A stretch of 64,000 nucleotides of DNA, from positions 32,501-96,500 of the forward strand of contig CAUYUJ010014334.1 in assembly GCA_963575745.1 (NCBI GenBank), in the 5' to 3' direction. Below, piece by piece: positions 42,441-54,490 of the stretch; the stretch's first letter is position 1, and every line of letters begins with the position of its first letter. Both the position numbers and the translations under genes were made by a program. Under the pieces are notes generated by a model. It was not told the origin of the DNA and made no database searches. It saw nothing but the letters and a program-made list of their open reading frames with translations. This DNA comes from Prorocentrum cordatum. Its lineage: Eukaryota; Sar; Dinophyceae; Prorocentrales; Prorocentraceae.

Positions 42441-43394
42441 ACCGGAAAATGTTTACTGCACCATACGTTTTATCGATCGGAATGTCAGAAACCAGCGTTT
42501 CGCTAGGGACATCCTCAAGTTTTTAATTCGCCAGCCCTCTTCGACCCAGCTAGTTACCCCATAATAGATTCGCCTGCTTCCTTCAAGTCGAGACCAGGGA
42601 CTAAACCCCTGACCAGAACCCTGGGCCCCGCCCCTCCCGGGAAAAATCAGAAGAGCAAGAGAGAGGGATGGGCAGGGGGGCGGGACAGGGGGATGGAAGG
42701 GGAACTGGGCTGGGGGGGGAATGGAAGGAAGAGAGGATACGGTCAGGAACTGTTACTCGTCATCGTCATCGTCATCGCATCGTCCTCGTCATCGTCGTCG
42801 AGGACACGGCCAGAAAATGCTGCTCAGCGTGTCGCGGCGGCGGCCCCGGCGACACGCTACGCCCTGTGAGCGGATGGCGTGTCGCTCCGCTCCGCGGGGC
42901 GGGAGGCTCGCACAGAGCTCGAGGCGCTGACGCACGGCGACTGGGACGTGAGTAGCGTGTCGCGCCAAAGAGTGGTGCGGGACGCACAGAGACATACTAG
43001 TACTACACGTCATCCTTGGAGGCACGCGTCCGACCCGAACATCTGGTATACCCATCTTGTCGTATATCGTTTCCCGAGCGGCGTGGCCAAAAAGCGCCCG
43101 CCACGACGCATTCACCATGAGGTTTCTCGGTGCGCGCGTGGCCCTTCGGAGGGCGACGCGCACAAAACTAGCATTAGTATGTTGGGGTGACGCCGATGGT
43201 GGGCCAGAACCAGCGACGCGACACGCCGAGCCAACGTTCCTGACCGTAGGGAGGGGTGCGGCGGAGGGGGCGAGGAGGTCGGGGGAGGGGAGGCAAGGGC
43301 GGAGGGGAGAGGGGGGAGGCTTGCCTGCTATCTGGTATACAAAAGATGAAATCACCAGTCTCCGCACCTGTTTGGCAAGTGCGGTGAACACTGA
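42441..43394. other. No confident gene
   Basis: Contains a GTCATC cluster at 42,758-42,800, two GTGTCGC/GCGACAC motifs around 42,828-42,890 and the CCCTGGGCCCCGCCC module near 42,625 that recurs around 47.4, 52.0, 54.7 and 56.6 kb. Short Arg-rich frames only. Confidence 0.4.
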
Positions 43395-43568
43395 AGGGGC
43401 CCCGGGACACACACACACACACACACACATAAATACACACAAACAACAGGATTCCCCAGATTGTCGTATATTTTCTGGGTTTGGGTCTTCCCTCCCACAT
43501 CCCATAGTTTCCCATATTTTCCTGGGAATCGACGATTGGTTGTGTCTGTGTGCTTCTGACCCCTCCCG
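43395..43568 (+). repeat. Dispersed repeat D, copy 3
   Basis: AAGGGGCCCCGGGACACACA start with an (AC)n expansion at 43,410-43,430, then CAACAGGATTCCCCAGA, CATAGTTTCCCATATTTTCC, TGGGAATCGACGATTGG and GTGTCTGTGTGCTTCTGACC. Confidence 0.85.
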
Positions 43569-44449
43569 AAAAAAAACGCTGCGCCGCGCCACGACACGCC
43601 CAGGCGCTCCCTCGTGAAAGCCTGCACTGCACGCCGTCTCTCCGCTGACGCTGCCTCCGTGCGACCTGGATCCAGTCCTGCTCCTGCCGACCTAGATCCA
43701 GTCTTGCTCCTGCCGGCCATGTTGCTGGCGCCTGCCCCCTCCCCCAGTGCCAGGGTGCCCTTTACACCGCCGCCGCCGCCGGCTGGCGCGCCGCCGCCGG
43801 CGACGACGCCCTCCGCCGCCATTGCGGCGCCGTCACCGCCGTCGCCGCCGACGGGTGGCGCGCCGCTGCCAGCGGCTTCGGCGGCAGCAGCGCCGCAGCG
43901 GCAGCAGCGGCAGCCAGGTGGCACGATGGCGGGTAACGAGGACGTGGAGCAGGAGGGAGCAGGAGGAAGAGGAAGAGGAGGAAGAGGAGGAGGAGGGGGA
44001 GGAGGAGGGGGAGGAGGAGGAGTGGAGGAGGAGGAGGAGGGGAAGGAGGAGGAGGGGGATGTGGAGTAGGAGGGTGGAGGAGGTGGAGCAGGAGAAAGGA
44101 AAAGGCGGAGGAGGAGGAGGAGGAGGAGGAGGAGTAGGAATAGGAGTAGGAGTAGGGGTAGTAGTAGTAGTAGGAGGAGGAGGAGGAGAAGGAGGAGGAG
44201 GAGGAGGAGGAGGAAGAGTAGGACCAGCGCATCTGACTGAACGCTTGTCTTTGTCTTGCAAGTACTGACCGCTGCTGCTGCTGCTTGAAATTCCCATTGC
44301 CGCGTGCGCTTCTCGACTCAGTATGTCGAGAATTATGGGAGCAGCAAAAATGAAGGGACTGGTCTTCCCTTGTTTGGAGTGGCGGCACGCGCGAAAACAA
44401 GTCAGGGCTGAGATCGTATTACTAGATGCTGGCCTATGGGGGGCACCAT
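43569..44449. other. Pro/Ala-rich ORF and (GGA)n block, no confident gene
   Basis: The plus frame 43,614-43,925 is Pro/Ala/Ser-rich and low complexity. 43,960-44,215 is a (GGA)n block with GTA variants (AGGAGTAGG). Confidence 0.4.
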
Positions 44450-45850
44450 TTCTAGAACCTTCTGACCATGAGCTCTGAATAAACTTCGCAGTCCCACCAG
44501 GCCCTGGCACAGCTTTCATTTTCGAGGGGATCGAAAATGTATCTGTTGTGGCCATTACTCTTCAGAGAAGCTAACAGAGGCTCAGGCAGTGGCCTGGGCA
44601 TCTCTCCGCATCGCCACGGGCCTTGGTGGCTCTGGTCAAAGCACGGCCGCGACATATTTCGCACAGCCATCTATTCGTCATCCAAGCCCCATCTGTGAGG
44701 CTGCTCTTGTTGCCGGTTGCCCCGAGGGCGGGCACCGCGATCGGCCCCTGGGCCCGCAGGAGGAAGGGGAGGCGGAGGAGTCGGGGCGAGAAGAGCAGCA
44801 CCCACAAGGGGTTTCACTTGCGGCTTGGCAACGGGCTTACCACAAGCTCTGGCACAAGGCTCGGGGGCAATGGTGGGCCAAGTCATCATAGCTTGTGAAA
44901 CAAATCTCAAGCATCGCGATTTAGGCCTGGTCGGCCTGGCACTGCTGGATGTCATTCTCTGAAGGGCGAGATTTTGAGCAGCCGCTCTGGCCGCTCGATC
45001 GGCAACAAAGTTCCCGCGGGCCAGCAACTTTTCCCTGGAGCCGTCTGGGGGGCTGTCTAAGTCTTGATGGGCCTGAATTTTCCAGATGGTGTGGGGGGGG
45101 GCACCTCCAACGCGCATGCCTTTAGCAATGAGCTCGAGCCCAACGTGCAGAATGTGCCCGTCGATTTCTAGCTGGCTGTGTTGCCTAATGGCTCCTACGC
45201 GGTCTGAATGAACTCTCGTGAGGCGCGGGCGCATGTGACTGACAGCTAGGCCGACGTGCTCCGCAGCTCCTGACGTGGGCGGCAGGCCTTCGCCTGTCTG
45301 CACTGCCAGGAAAACCGTGCAGTCACACTGATCATCTAGTACAACTGCCGACCACCCAGTCTGATTCAAAAGAGCTGGGCCACGCTTAAAGCAGGACCCA
45401 TCAACAAACCGTCTCCAGACAAAGCGGCCTCCATGAGCTCGCCGTCTATGGATCAAAACTAAAGTGCAGTTCCGACCCTGGTGGGTCGATGGAAAACCAG
45501 GTCAGGATCAAAATGAAAACCGTGGGCTAGGGGAGCCTCGTTGGAATACCCTCAGAGATACTCTATACCTGACGCTTCTAGGCGCTCACTTCTCAGGTTA
45601 TCCACGCTCTGGCAGTTGAAGCGGTGGCGCATGTCGTCTGACGGGCGGCCGCAGCATTCGCACTCCTGGTCGATTTGGTTGACCGCCCCAGGGATGGTGA
45701 CGTGCCACCCGGCGTCGCCCTGCGATCGGCGGGGGCCACCTGAGATAACATCAAGGGCCCCCGCCGCACCAAAGAGCAACCCGTTGGGTAGGAAGGGATC
45801 CAGCCCCCATGGGGTACCTGCCGTCGCCCATGATCCTGTTCCCATTGCTG
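44450..45850 (-). pseudogene. Decayed LINE ORF2 3' part: zinc finger and RNase H
   Basis: Minus strand. At about 45,720-45,655 a finger of the form ECECCGRPSDDMRHRFNC (C-x2-C, H-x4-C) occurs, in a frame that stops at 45,552. Then an open frame to 44,671 carries an RNase H fold: FVDGSC with Asp19, SGAAEHVGL with Glu66, VHSDRVGAI with Asp85, His130 and GNFVADRAA with Asp153 (numbering from a TTG at 45,456, not a true start). A further zinc-type piece, NRWLCEICRG with a later RCPGHC, follows in another frame near 44,700-44,600. The order finger-RNase H-finger is that of a LINE ORF2 C-terminus. Stops and frame changes make it a remnant. It differs from the intact LINE at 31-37 kb, which has no RNase H. 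Confidence 0.7.
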
Positions 45851-47039
45851 CTTTCTCTCGGGAGTTGTGGGCGGGTGCGGGCTATCCTGTCATGCTGATG
45901 TTGTTGGAGGAGCACCTTGTGCGGAGGAGGAGGAGGAGGAGCCGCTCTGCCCACCATCCCATGCATCCAGCTCGTGGTGACCAGCTGTGTGCCGAAGGTG
46001 CTCTCACTTGCTGCATCCGTGCCGCCTCTCCTGTGCAGTGCGCCCGCCGGGAGAGAGCGCGCGGGCCTGGTGGCCCACTCACTGACGCCTCGAGCGCTCG
46101 TCCCCGCGGCATGGCCAAGAAGAGCTGAGCATTCTCTTAGGGTGGAGAGCTCAGGGTGAACTCCATATGCGCTCTTCCTCTCGAAGATCGATCCGTCTTG
46201 CGACTCACCTCTTGTAGAATCCAAGCCTCGACCATCCATCGACCCGGCATGTCAGATGCCACCCTGTGCCCCCCGCCCACAGAAAATGCCCGGAAGAAGG
46301 GGGAGGAGCAGGAGGAGCAGGAGGAGCAGGAGGAGCAGGAGCGTCGTCGTCGTCGTCGTCGTTGCCCTCGTCACCCCAGGAGCAGGAGAGAGGGAGGGAG
46401 GGAGAGGGAGGGAGGAGGCAGGGAGGGAGGAGAGGAGGAGGAGGAGCTGGAGGAGGAGGAGGAGGAGGAGGAGGAGGAGCAGGAGGAGGAGGAGGAGGAG
46501 GCGGAGCAGGAGCAGGAGGAGGAGGAGGCCACGCGATCCCGCCCCCGCCCCCCCGTCGCCCTTGTAGCTGGGCGACCGACGCCTGCCGCCGCCGCGCCCC
46601 GGGCTGCGGCTCGCGCTGTCGTCGCTGAAGCTCGGGGGCTCGCACATCTCCCACTCGGCCGCGTAGGGCCTCCCCCGAGGGCCGCCCCGCTCTGCAGGGG
46701 GGGGGGGGGACAGGGAGGGCGTCCTCCTTCTCCTTCTCCCTCCTCCCCTCCTCCTCCTCCTCCTCTTCCTCCTCGTCCTCCTCCTCGTCCTCCTCCTCCT
46801 CCTCCTCCTCCTCCTCCTCCTCTCCCTTCCTCCTCCCTGCTCCATTCTTTTCCGGGCCCTCTTGGACCGTTTTCGGTCCCGTTGGGGCATTTCTGGGACC
46901 CTCTTGAGACGATATCTGGGGCCTATTGGGCCGCCTTGGGCCCCGAAAAAACGAAAACGTTCAAACCTTTCGAAACCTAAGGGAAATCAATGTTCTTGGC
47001 CTCCTCGGGCCGTCTTGAGGGCCGAAGGTCCCTCGCAAA
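45851..47039. other. Microsatellite-rich, no confident gene
   Basis: (GGA)n at 46,436-46,530, (GTC)n at 46,340-46,362 and (CTC)n at 46,735-46,830. The minus frame upstream of the LINE remnant (46,160-45,960) includes GVHPELSTLRECSALLGHAA and may be more of the same remnant. Confidence 0.4.
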
Positions 47040-47190
47040 TCACACGGGATTCACGCTCCCAGGGCCACGAAGCCTCGCCAATTGCGCGTCGTCTGCGCTC
47101 CCAGGGCCACACCTAGTAAATTACGATGCGGCCGCGCTCCCAGGGCCACGATCCCTCGTAAATGACGCTGCGTCCGCAGTCCGGAGCCCC
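47040..47190 (+). repeat. 42-bp 'CCAGGGCCACG' satellite, block 1
   Basis: About three and a half units with GCTCCCAGGGCCACGA, TAAATTACG and GCTGCGTCCGCGCTC. Followed by CCTTGGGCATCCAGGTTCC and a TTTCGCTCGAGA element, the same order as at 52.7 and 62.4 kb. Confidence 0.85.
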
Positions 47191-47944
47191 CTGGGGCATC
47201 CTTGGGCATCCAGGTTCCTGGGAGTCTCCAAAACAAGCGTTTCGCTCGAGATATCCTCAACAATTTCTGCAAAACTAGCGTTTCGCTTGAGAGATCCGCA
47301 ACAACCGGACAATTTGAATGCAGGGGCGAAAATTGAAACACCCGCGTATCGCTCGCGACATCATCAAAAAATCAGCCGGCACACCTCGACCTTATCTTTT
47401 CATCGGGTATAACTCCGCCGGCCACCTCAAGTCGATTCTGGGGGTAAGCAGCAAAAAGAGAACCCTGGGCCCACGCCCTTTCCGAGAAAAACAACTTTAC
47501 CTCGTTGTTCATAACGAATAAATCCGGCCGGCCCTCTTCAAGTCGAGGCGGGGGGTGAACAAGACTGAAAGAAAACCCTAGGCCTATGCCCTTCCAGGGA
47601 AAATAACGACAGAGAGAGAGAGAAGGAGAAGGAAAGGGAGAACGGCGAGGCGAGACGCGAGAAAAGAAGGGACGCGGAAGAGTGATGTGCTCTCCTTCAC
47701 CAGCGATCAGCGAGTCACAGCAATTGCGCGGCCGTTTTGCCAAGATTCTGTCCAGGGCAGGTCGTCCTGCTGCCAAGCGGGGATGCGGCACCGACTCTTG
47801 CGGCCCGTCACGCCAAACAGCGACGACTCTTCATCGCCGCGGGCTCTCTGAACAACACCCGCGTGCTTACCCCCTTCGTCTCCCCATCGTCATTCCATCG
47901 ACTCCCGCCCCTTCCCCTCGCCACAGAGACCCCGCCCCCCACGC
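47191..47944. other. Dispersed short modules, no gene
   Basis: Contains AACAAGCGTTTCGCTCGAGA copies (47,230-47,300) and two copies of the module GCCGGCC-CAAGTCGA ... CCCTGGGCCC-CGCCC (47,410-47,490 and 47,525-47,600). Confidence 0.5.
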
Positions 47945-48022
47945 ATCCCGCGGGCCTGCCGCGGTTCTCCTCGAAGTCGACCACGAACTTCACGCGGACG
48001 CCCGGCGCGAGGCCGTGGGTTC
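47945..48022 (-). CDS. Possible exon: C-terminal half of a cold-shock domain
   Basis: The minus strand encodes THGLAPGVRVKFVVDFEENR then GRPAGCVGGG, which fits the last two strands of a cold-shock domain (pattern L-x-x-G-x-x-V-x-F-x-V, then G-R-P/A-x-x-V). Upstream is a pyrimidine-rich stretch ending CGGGAG that could be a splice acceptor; downstream GGGGTCTCTG may be a donor. The frame continues 5' into poly-Pro sequence that is not domain-like. Cold-shock proteins bind single-stranded RNA/DNA and are numerous in dinoflagellates. The N-terminal half of such a domain lies on the same strand 15 kb upstream (63,018-63,077). Whether they belong to one gene is unknown. Confidence 0.45.
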
Positions 48023-48085
48023 TCCCGACGTGTGGGGTCGGGTGGGAGGAGGGGGGGGGGGGGGGCAGATGCTGAGGAACGGTAG

Positions 48086-48220
48086 CTGGCCCTCGCTCGG
48101 ACGCCCATCCCCTGTGCACTGTTGCGGTCTCGTGCGTGGATTTTTTTTCGCAGGACGATCCAGGAGGCTCCTGAATATTCCCCGCCGAGAAAAAAGTGCA
48201 CACGTCCGAGCGATAGCAAG
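48086..48220 (+). mobile_element. MITE family F, copy 5
   Basis: CTGGCCCTCGCTCGGACG start, CCAGGAGGCTCCTGAATA in the middle, CGTCCGAGCGATAGCAAG end. Confidence 0.75.
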
Positions 48221-49274
48221 GTAACGGCCCATGCTGTCCCTGCGGCAGGCTTGTCTCTGCACCCTTGGCGGCCAGGGCGGGCGGGGAGGGCGCATCAAGA
48301 GGAACGGGCGGCGGGGGAGGGCGGCGAAGGGGGCGGGGCACGGAGACGGAGGGCGGGAGAGCGGGGGGCGCATCGGGGAGGGGCGAGCTCAGAGGCGGAG
48401 GGGGGGGCGGCGAAGGAGGGCGGCGAACACGGAGGGCGGAAGGCGGGCGAGGGGAGCAGAGATCTGCACGCCCGAAGTGGGATCGGAACACATGGGCACA
48501 ATGCCCAGTGACACATGGTAGCCAAAACCGACAGCGCCCGCGGCCGGGGCGAACGGCTCCCTGTCTTCCACGAGCAGCGCCCGCGGCGGCGCGGACGCGA
48601 GCCCCGCTCAAGACGCGCAGGAGCTGCCGTTGGGCATCGCACCCGCTCCCTTCCCGCACCCGCTCCGATCGCCCCGAGGCCGAGGGGCGGGGGGGCCGCC
48701 AGACTCCGCGGGCCCGGCTCTCGGGAGGGTGCACGGCGCAGGCGGGGGCGGGCAGACGGAGCAGCACGAGGCACGGGGCAGCACGCGAGGAGGGGCAGCG
48801 GGGGCCGGAGAGGGAGCAGGAGCACCACGGGGGCGATGTTCACCAGGAGCGACCACCTCCTCCTCCTCATTCTCCTCATTCTCCTCCTCCTCCTCCTCCT
48901 CCTCCTCCTCCTCCTCCTCCTCCTTCTCCTCGCTCCTCCCCCCTCCCTCCTCCCTCCTCCACCCCTCCTCCCCCTTCCCCACCCCCCCCGCGGAGGGCAA
49001 GAAGGGAAGGAGGGAACGGAAAAGAAGGGAGAGCGAGACTTGCACGAGCGCGGCTCCATGTTATATAGGTCACGAGTGCAGAAGCGCGGGTGTGGGGATT
49101 CGAGCGACAGGGAGACGCAGGATAATCGCGAAGGGCCTTCCAACAATGGGAACATCTTTCTGCGCGGGCTTTTTGGCGGATTGGGACCCCACCAACAAAA
49201 CACCAGGGAGTATGAATAGTCCCCCGAGGCGGCCACCGCTGATGATCGGAGGGATCAGGACTGAGGATCCCTGA
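48221..49274. other. Microsatellite and G+C-rich DNA, no gene
   Basis: Gly/Arg/Pro-rich frames on both strands at 48,250-48,840; (CTC)n at 48,857-48,930. The interval 49,040-49,270 is unique-looking and leads into (ATG)n. Confidence 0.4.
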
Positions 49275-49590
<316 letters not shown>

Positions 49591-50279
49591 GACGAGGAGG
49601 GAAAATACGACTCAAAGTACCAGCCGAATGCTTAGGGGGGGGGGCAGTTATCATTCAAAGACCCTACTTGGTTGTGGAAGAGGATGAGGAGCGAGATGTG
49701 GAAGGACAACGAGGGAATGAGCGAGGTGGGATGAAGACGGACTGATGGTGGATGAGGAAGAAAGGAGGGAATAATAAGGAGGAGCGAAGAGGGAGGCCGG
49801 GAGGAGGGAGGAAGGCGAGGAGAACGGGGACAGGGAAACAGACTCGGAATGCTGCCAATTTGACTCAGGCCAGACCGTCGCCAGCAGCGGCGACCGACGG
49901 TGGAGAGGCGAAGGATGAGGAGGGCGCAAAGGAGGAGGAGGAGGAGGAGGAGGAGGAGGACAAGGAGAAGGAGGAGGCAGGGGAGGAACGGGAGGAGGAG
50001 GACGAGGAGGAGGAAGAAGAAGAGGAGGAGGAACATGAGCAGGAACAGGAGGAGAGAGAACATGAGCAGGCGAGGGCGGAGAATACCGAGGAAGGGCGGG
50101 CGGAGGGCGAGGAGGCCAGGGGGCGAGATCGGCCCGCGGGGGGGGAAGGTCCGACAAAGCCAGAGCGGAGCGGGCCCCTTGGTGCACACCTGTGGAGGGC
50201 GCCATGTCTCAGTCGGCCAACAACACAACGCACTCCAACGATAGTTAATTGTCGTGGCGAAGCACCCGACCATATGCAC
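49591..50279. other. Purine-rich DNA with (GGA)n, no gene
   Basis: GGA-rich tracts at 49,935-49,985 and 50,000-50,040 inside a broader purine-rich zone. At 50,245-50,285 the sequence GTCGTGGCGAAGCACCCGAC then CATATGCAC resembles 52,835-52,855 and leads into satellite in both places. Confidence 0.5.
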
Positions 50280-50790
50280 GGGGAACAACGCAGTGGTGAG
50301 AACCGTCTTCAGTGGGGCTACGAAGCGTGTGAAGGCTGTGCCGACATGGGCCCGGCGGGCGTATGTGGACCCTGCTGCTGGGGCCCTCGCTGGGGCACCC
50401 TATGGGACCGCGAAGCGTCTCAGGGGTGTGCCGACATGGGTTGGGCGGGCGGATGTGGACCCTGCCGCTGGGGCCTTCGGTGGAGCTCCTGTGGGGCCAC
50501 GAAACGTTTGCAAGGGTGTGCCGACGTGGGCTGGGGGGGCGAATGTGGACCCACCAAGTGGGGCCTTCGGTGGAACTCGTATGGGGCCACGAAGCGTGTG
50601 AGGGATATGCCGACATGGGCCCGGCGGACGCATGTGGACCCTGCCGCTGGGCCCTTCGGTGGAGCTCCCTGTGGGGCCACGAATCGTGTGAGCGGCGTGC
50701 CGACACGGTTCGGGCTGACGCATGTGGGCCCTGCCATGTGGGCCTTCCGTGGAACTCCCTATGGTGACACGAGACGTGTGCGGAGTGCAC
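50280..50790 (+). repeat. 90-bp satellite, block 2
   Basis: About five to six units with TGTGGACCCTGCCGCTGGG, CTTCGGTGGAGCTCC, GGGGCCACGAA and GGGTGTGCCGACATGGG. A variant subfamily (GACATGGG for GAAATGGG) compared with block 1. Confidence 0.85.
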
Positions 50791-50945
50791 CGAATTGGTA
50801 GATACATGCGGGGAGCAGAAGTAAGGAGGGGGATGAGGGGGAGACTAGAATGTAGAGCGCAAAGGCAAGGAGGTGAACTGTTCTATCCCAGATGTAAAGT
50901 GGAAATGTACAACTTGCATTATTATGAAAGGCGCGGAAAATGCAC

Positions 50946-50967
50946 CTTGAGCCAAAACGGCAACAAG
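50946..50967 (-). other. Possible relict spliced leader (17/22)
   Basis: Minus strand: TTGCCGTTTTGGCTCAAG, with the 3' 12 bases (TTTTGGCTCAAG) intact and five mismatches in the rest. No clear gene follows. Could be chance. Confidence 0.35.
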
Positions 50968-51211
50968 GGGAAACACCCTTCCCGCACCCATTCTTCACTG
51001 ATGACCTTCCGTTCGAGTCTGGTGCTCAAGCGGGTCCGTCGTGTCTCCTTGGCAGCCCGGGCGCAAACCGTCCAGACCACAAACAAGACACCAACAACTG
51101 ACTAAACAGTTACAGCACAGGACAGTGCATGGAGGGGGCTTTACTGACCATCCCTCTTATATAAAATTGCAATGCAAGGGAAACCTTCTGCTAACCAAAC
51201 TCCTGATTAAC

Positions 51212-51600
51212 ATGATCGGCCCACGAATCCGGAAAGAAATTGAGAACTGCGAGGCATGGACCCGTTTCAGAAGGACCTCAATTGCATATGCACTTGGGCG
51301 ATGCCAGGGTGGCATGCCAGGAGGACGCGCCGCGGAACTTCCCAAGGGACGCGCAAGCGGACGTGCCAGGGGACGTGCCGTGGGGACGCACCGCGGGACG
51401 TGCCAAGGGGACGCGCTACGGAACGTGCCGATGGATGCGCTATGGGACGTGTCAGGGGACGCGCCGCGCGACGTGCCAGGGGGACTCGCCTCGGGACGCG
51501 CCACAGAACGTGCGAGGGAACGTGCCAGGCGACGCGCCAGGAGACGTGCCAAGGAACGCATGAGGGAACGTGCCACGGAACGTGGCACGGGACCGCGCTC
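51212..51600 (+). repeat. Module M fragment and GGACGTGCC array 2
   Basis: A short, diverged M start (CATGATCGGCCCACGAATCC) lacks most of the module and passes after about 90 bp into a GGACGTGCC-type array (51,310-51,600). Confidence 0.8.
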
Positions 51601-52065
51601 CTAGGCAAGCACCTCTTTCTGCTTAAGGAAAGGCGGCCCCCCCGCCCTCCCCCCAGACACCGGGCACGCAAAAACTCGACTCGATTCATCTTCTAAAACA
51701 TGTCATGCCTCCAGATCTTGGATCTACGCAACATACCCCGCATCTTGCTTTTACAAAAGAAGACGTGTGTCTGCGGACCCCGTTATTGATCGAGGACCCG
51801 AGGTAGGGGATACATTTTCCTCGAGCGGGCACGCGCGAAACGCATTTCCCAAAACAAAGAAAACCGATATCACTCCATGATTTATCGCACCTAATTCCGC
51901 CAGCGCGCATTTTCCTCGAGCGGGCACGCGCGAAACGCATTTACTCGAACTAAAATCGGACTTCACCTCGGTATTTATAGCAAAATAACTGCGCTGACCC
52001 TCTTCAAGTCGATTCCGGGGGAAGCCTACTACAAGAGAGCCCTGGGCCCCAGCCCTTTTCGAGAA
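51601..52065. other. Dispersed short modules, no gene
   Basis: Two direct copies of TTTCCTCGAGCGGGCACGCG plus CGAAACGCATTT (51,817 and 51,910), also present at 54,990-55,030. Ends with the GCCCTGGGCCCCAGCCC module next to module M. Confidence 0.5.
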
Positions 52066-52735
52066 CATGATCGACCCACGACCCCCGAAAGGAAAACAGA
52101 AACGTAAGACATGGCAACGTTTTCAAGACACCTGGGCGACGGGCAATTGCAATGCTGAGTGTATCGATCTTGACGTACCGTGCCAAGGGCTGTGCTTGGC
52201 TGCGCCGTGCTGCATTGCGATGTGCTATGCCGCTGCTGTATAGCGTTGTGGCTCGAGTCCTTCTTTGCATTTGAGTCCTGACCGAACTGATCTGGATCTT
52301 AAGCACGAGCTGCCTGAGCACATAGTAGCTGCCCCAGTGCTAGTTGAAGGGGGACATGCCAAGGGTACACGCCGCGGAACGTCACAAGGGACGCGAGGTG
52401 CCAGGGGACGTGCCATGGGGACGCACCGCGGGACGTGCCAAGGGGCGTGCCAGTGGACGTGCCTCGCCAGGGACGCGCCACGGAACGTGCCAGGCAACGT
52501 GCTAGGCGACTCGCCAGGGAACGTGCCAGGGAACGCATCGGGGAACGTGCCGCGGGACGTCCCTGACTCAGGGCCAAGATCCCTCGAAAATTACGGTGGC
52601 TGCGTCCGCGCTCCCCGGGCCACGATCCACGTCCGCTCTCCCTGGGCCACGATCACTGGTAAACTAAGCTGAATCCACGCTCCCAGGGCCACGATCCCTG
52701 GCAAATTACACTGCGTCCGCTCTCCTTAGGCGGGC
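52066..52735 (+). repeat. Composite unit: module M + GGACGTGCC array + 42-bp array
   Basis: M at 52,066-52,346, GGACGTGCC array at 52,355-52,565, then three to four 42-bp units (CTCCCAGGGCCACGATCCC) to 52,735. Same order as 59,647-60,400. Confidence 0.85.
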
Positions 52736-52879
52736 CCCTTGGGGCATCCTTGGGCGTCCAGGTTCCCGGAAATCTCAAAAAACATTTCGCTCGAGACATC
52801 CTCAACGAATTATGCATTACTCTGGCGAAGGACCCAACCATATGCAATTGTGAATACCGCAATTGTGAGCCCGCCTTCC

Positions 52880-53345
52880 GTGTAACTCCCTGTGGGGCCA
52901 CGAGACGCGTGAGGGGTGTGCCGAAATGGCTGCGGCGGCGCCATGCGAACCCTGCCACAGGGCCTTCGGTGGAGCCCTCTGTGGGGCCACCAAACGTATG
53001 AGGGATGTGCCGAAGTTGGTGCGGCGGCGCCATGCGAACCCTGCCAGTGGGGCTGTCGGTTGAGCTCACTATGGGTCCACGAAGCGTGTGAGGGGTGCGC
53101 CGAAATGGGCGCGGTGGCGCCATGCGAACCCTGCCACTGAGGCCTTCGCTGGAGCTCCCTGTGGGGTCACGAAACGTGTGAAGGGTGTGCCGACATGGGT
53201 GCGCGAACCCTGCCAATGGAGCCTTCGGTGGAGCTCCCTATGGAGCCACGAAACGGGTGAGGGGTGTGATGGCTGCGGCGGCGCCATGCGAACCCTGCCA
53301 CAGGGCCTTCGGTGGAGCCCCTATGGGGCCACGAAGCGTGTGAGG
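52880..53345 (+). repeat. 90-bp satellite, block 3
   Basis: About five units: GCGGCGGCGCCATGCGAAC, CCTGCCACAGGGCCTTCGG, TGGAGCTCCCTATGG, GTGAGGGGTGTGCCGAAATG. Directly followed, after a short unique stretch, by module M. Confidence 0.85.
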
Positions 53346-53440
53346 GGAGGGAGGAGCGGGAGGAAGGTAGGTAGGATGAGGAACGCGGGGCGCCGTCTGT
53401 TCAAAACGATGACCCAATACCACAGGATGGTTGGGAAAAA

Positions 53441-54490
53441 CAGGATCGACCCACGAATCCAGAAATGAATATAGAAATGTAAAACATGGCAACGCTTCAA
53501 AGACACCTGATTGGGTGACGGGCAAATGCAATGCTGAAAGTATCGGTTTTGATGTACCCTGCCGAGGGCTGTGCTGTGCTGCACCGTGCTGAACTGCGAT
53601 GTGCCATGCCGCGATTGTGCTCTATAGCGTCGTGGATCGAGTCCTCCTTTGCATCCGAGTCCTGACTGAACTGATCTGGAACCTAAGCTCGAGCTGCCTG
53701 AACACATAGTAGCTGCCCCAGAGCTAATTGACAGGTGGACATGCCAGGAGGACGCGCCGCGGAACGTCTCAAAGGACGCGCCAATCGACGTGCCAGGGGA
53801 CGTGCCATGGGGACGAACCGCCGGACGTGCCAAGCGGACGCGCTACGGAACGTGCTGGGGACAAGCGTTTCGCCCGAGACATCCTGTCAAGATCCTCATG
53901 CTAGACATCCGCCTGAGCGACCTGGACACGTGAAAACAAGCGTTTCGCTCAACACATCCTCAACACATTCTCATGCTAGACATCAGCTTGGGCGAACTGG
54001 ACACGTAAAAACAAGTGGTTCGCACGAGACATCCTCAACACATCTTCATGTGAGACGTCCGCCTGGGTGACCTGGGCACGTGAAAGCAAACGTCTCGCTG
54101 GAGACATTCTCAACACCTCCTCATTCTAGACATCCGCCTGGGCGACCTGTACACGTGAAAGCGAACGTCTCGCTCGAGACATCCTCGACACATCTTCATG
54201 TTAGACATCCGCCTGGGCGACCTGGACACGTGAAAACAAGCGTATCTCTCGAGACATTCTCAACACATCCTCATGCTAGGCATCCGCCTGGGCAACCTGG
54301 ACACGTGCAAACAAGCATCTCGATCGAGACTTCCTCAACACGTCCGCTAGACATCCGCCTGGGCGACGAGGACGCGTGAAACCAAGCGTCTCGCTCGAGA
54401 CATCCTGAAAGCATCCTGGCGCTAGACCTCTGCCTGGGCAACCTGGAGGCGTGAAACCAAGCGTCTCGCTCGAGACATCCTCAAGACCTG
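53441..54490 (+). repeat. Composite unit: module M + GGACGTGCC array + 75-bp satellite
   Basis: M at 53,441-53,730, a short GGACGTGCC array at 53,735-53,855, then about eight 75-bp units (53,860-54,490) with an open 25-residue repeat frame. Same order as 41,090-42,440 and 55,373-56,310. Confidence 0.9.

Noticed and set aside
44671-45456. Intact stand-alone RNase H gene
   Set aside because: The frame has no ATG at its start, is preceded by a LINE-type zinc finger in another frame, and is followed by further LINE-like sequence out of frame, so a decayed ORF2 is the better reading.
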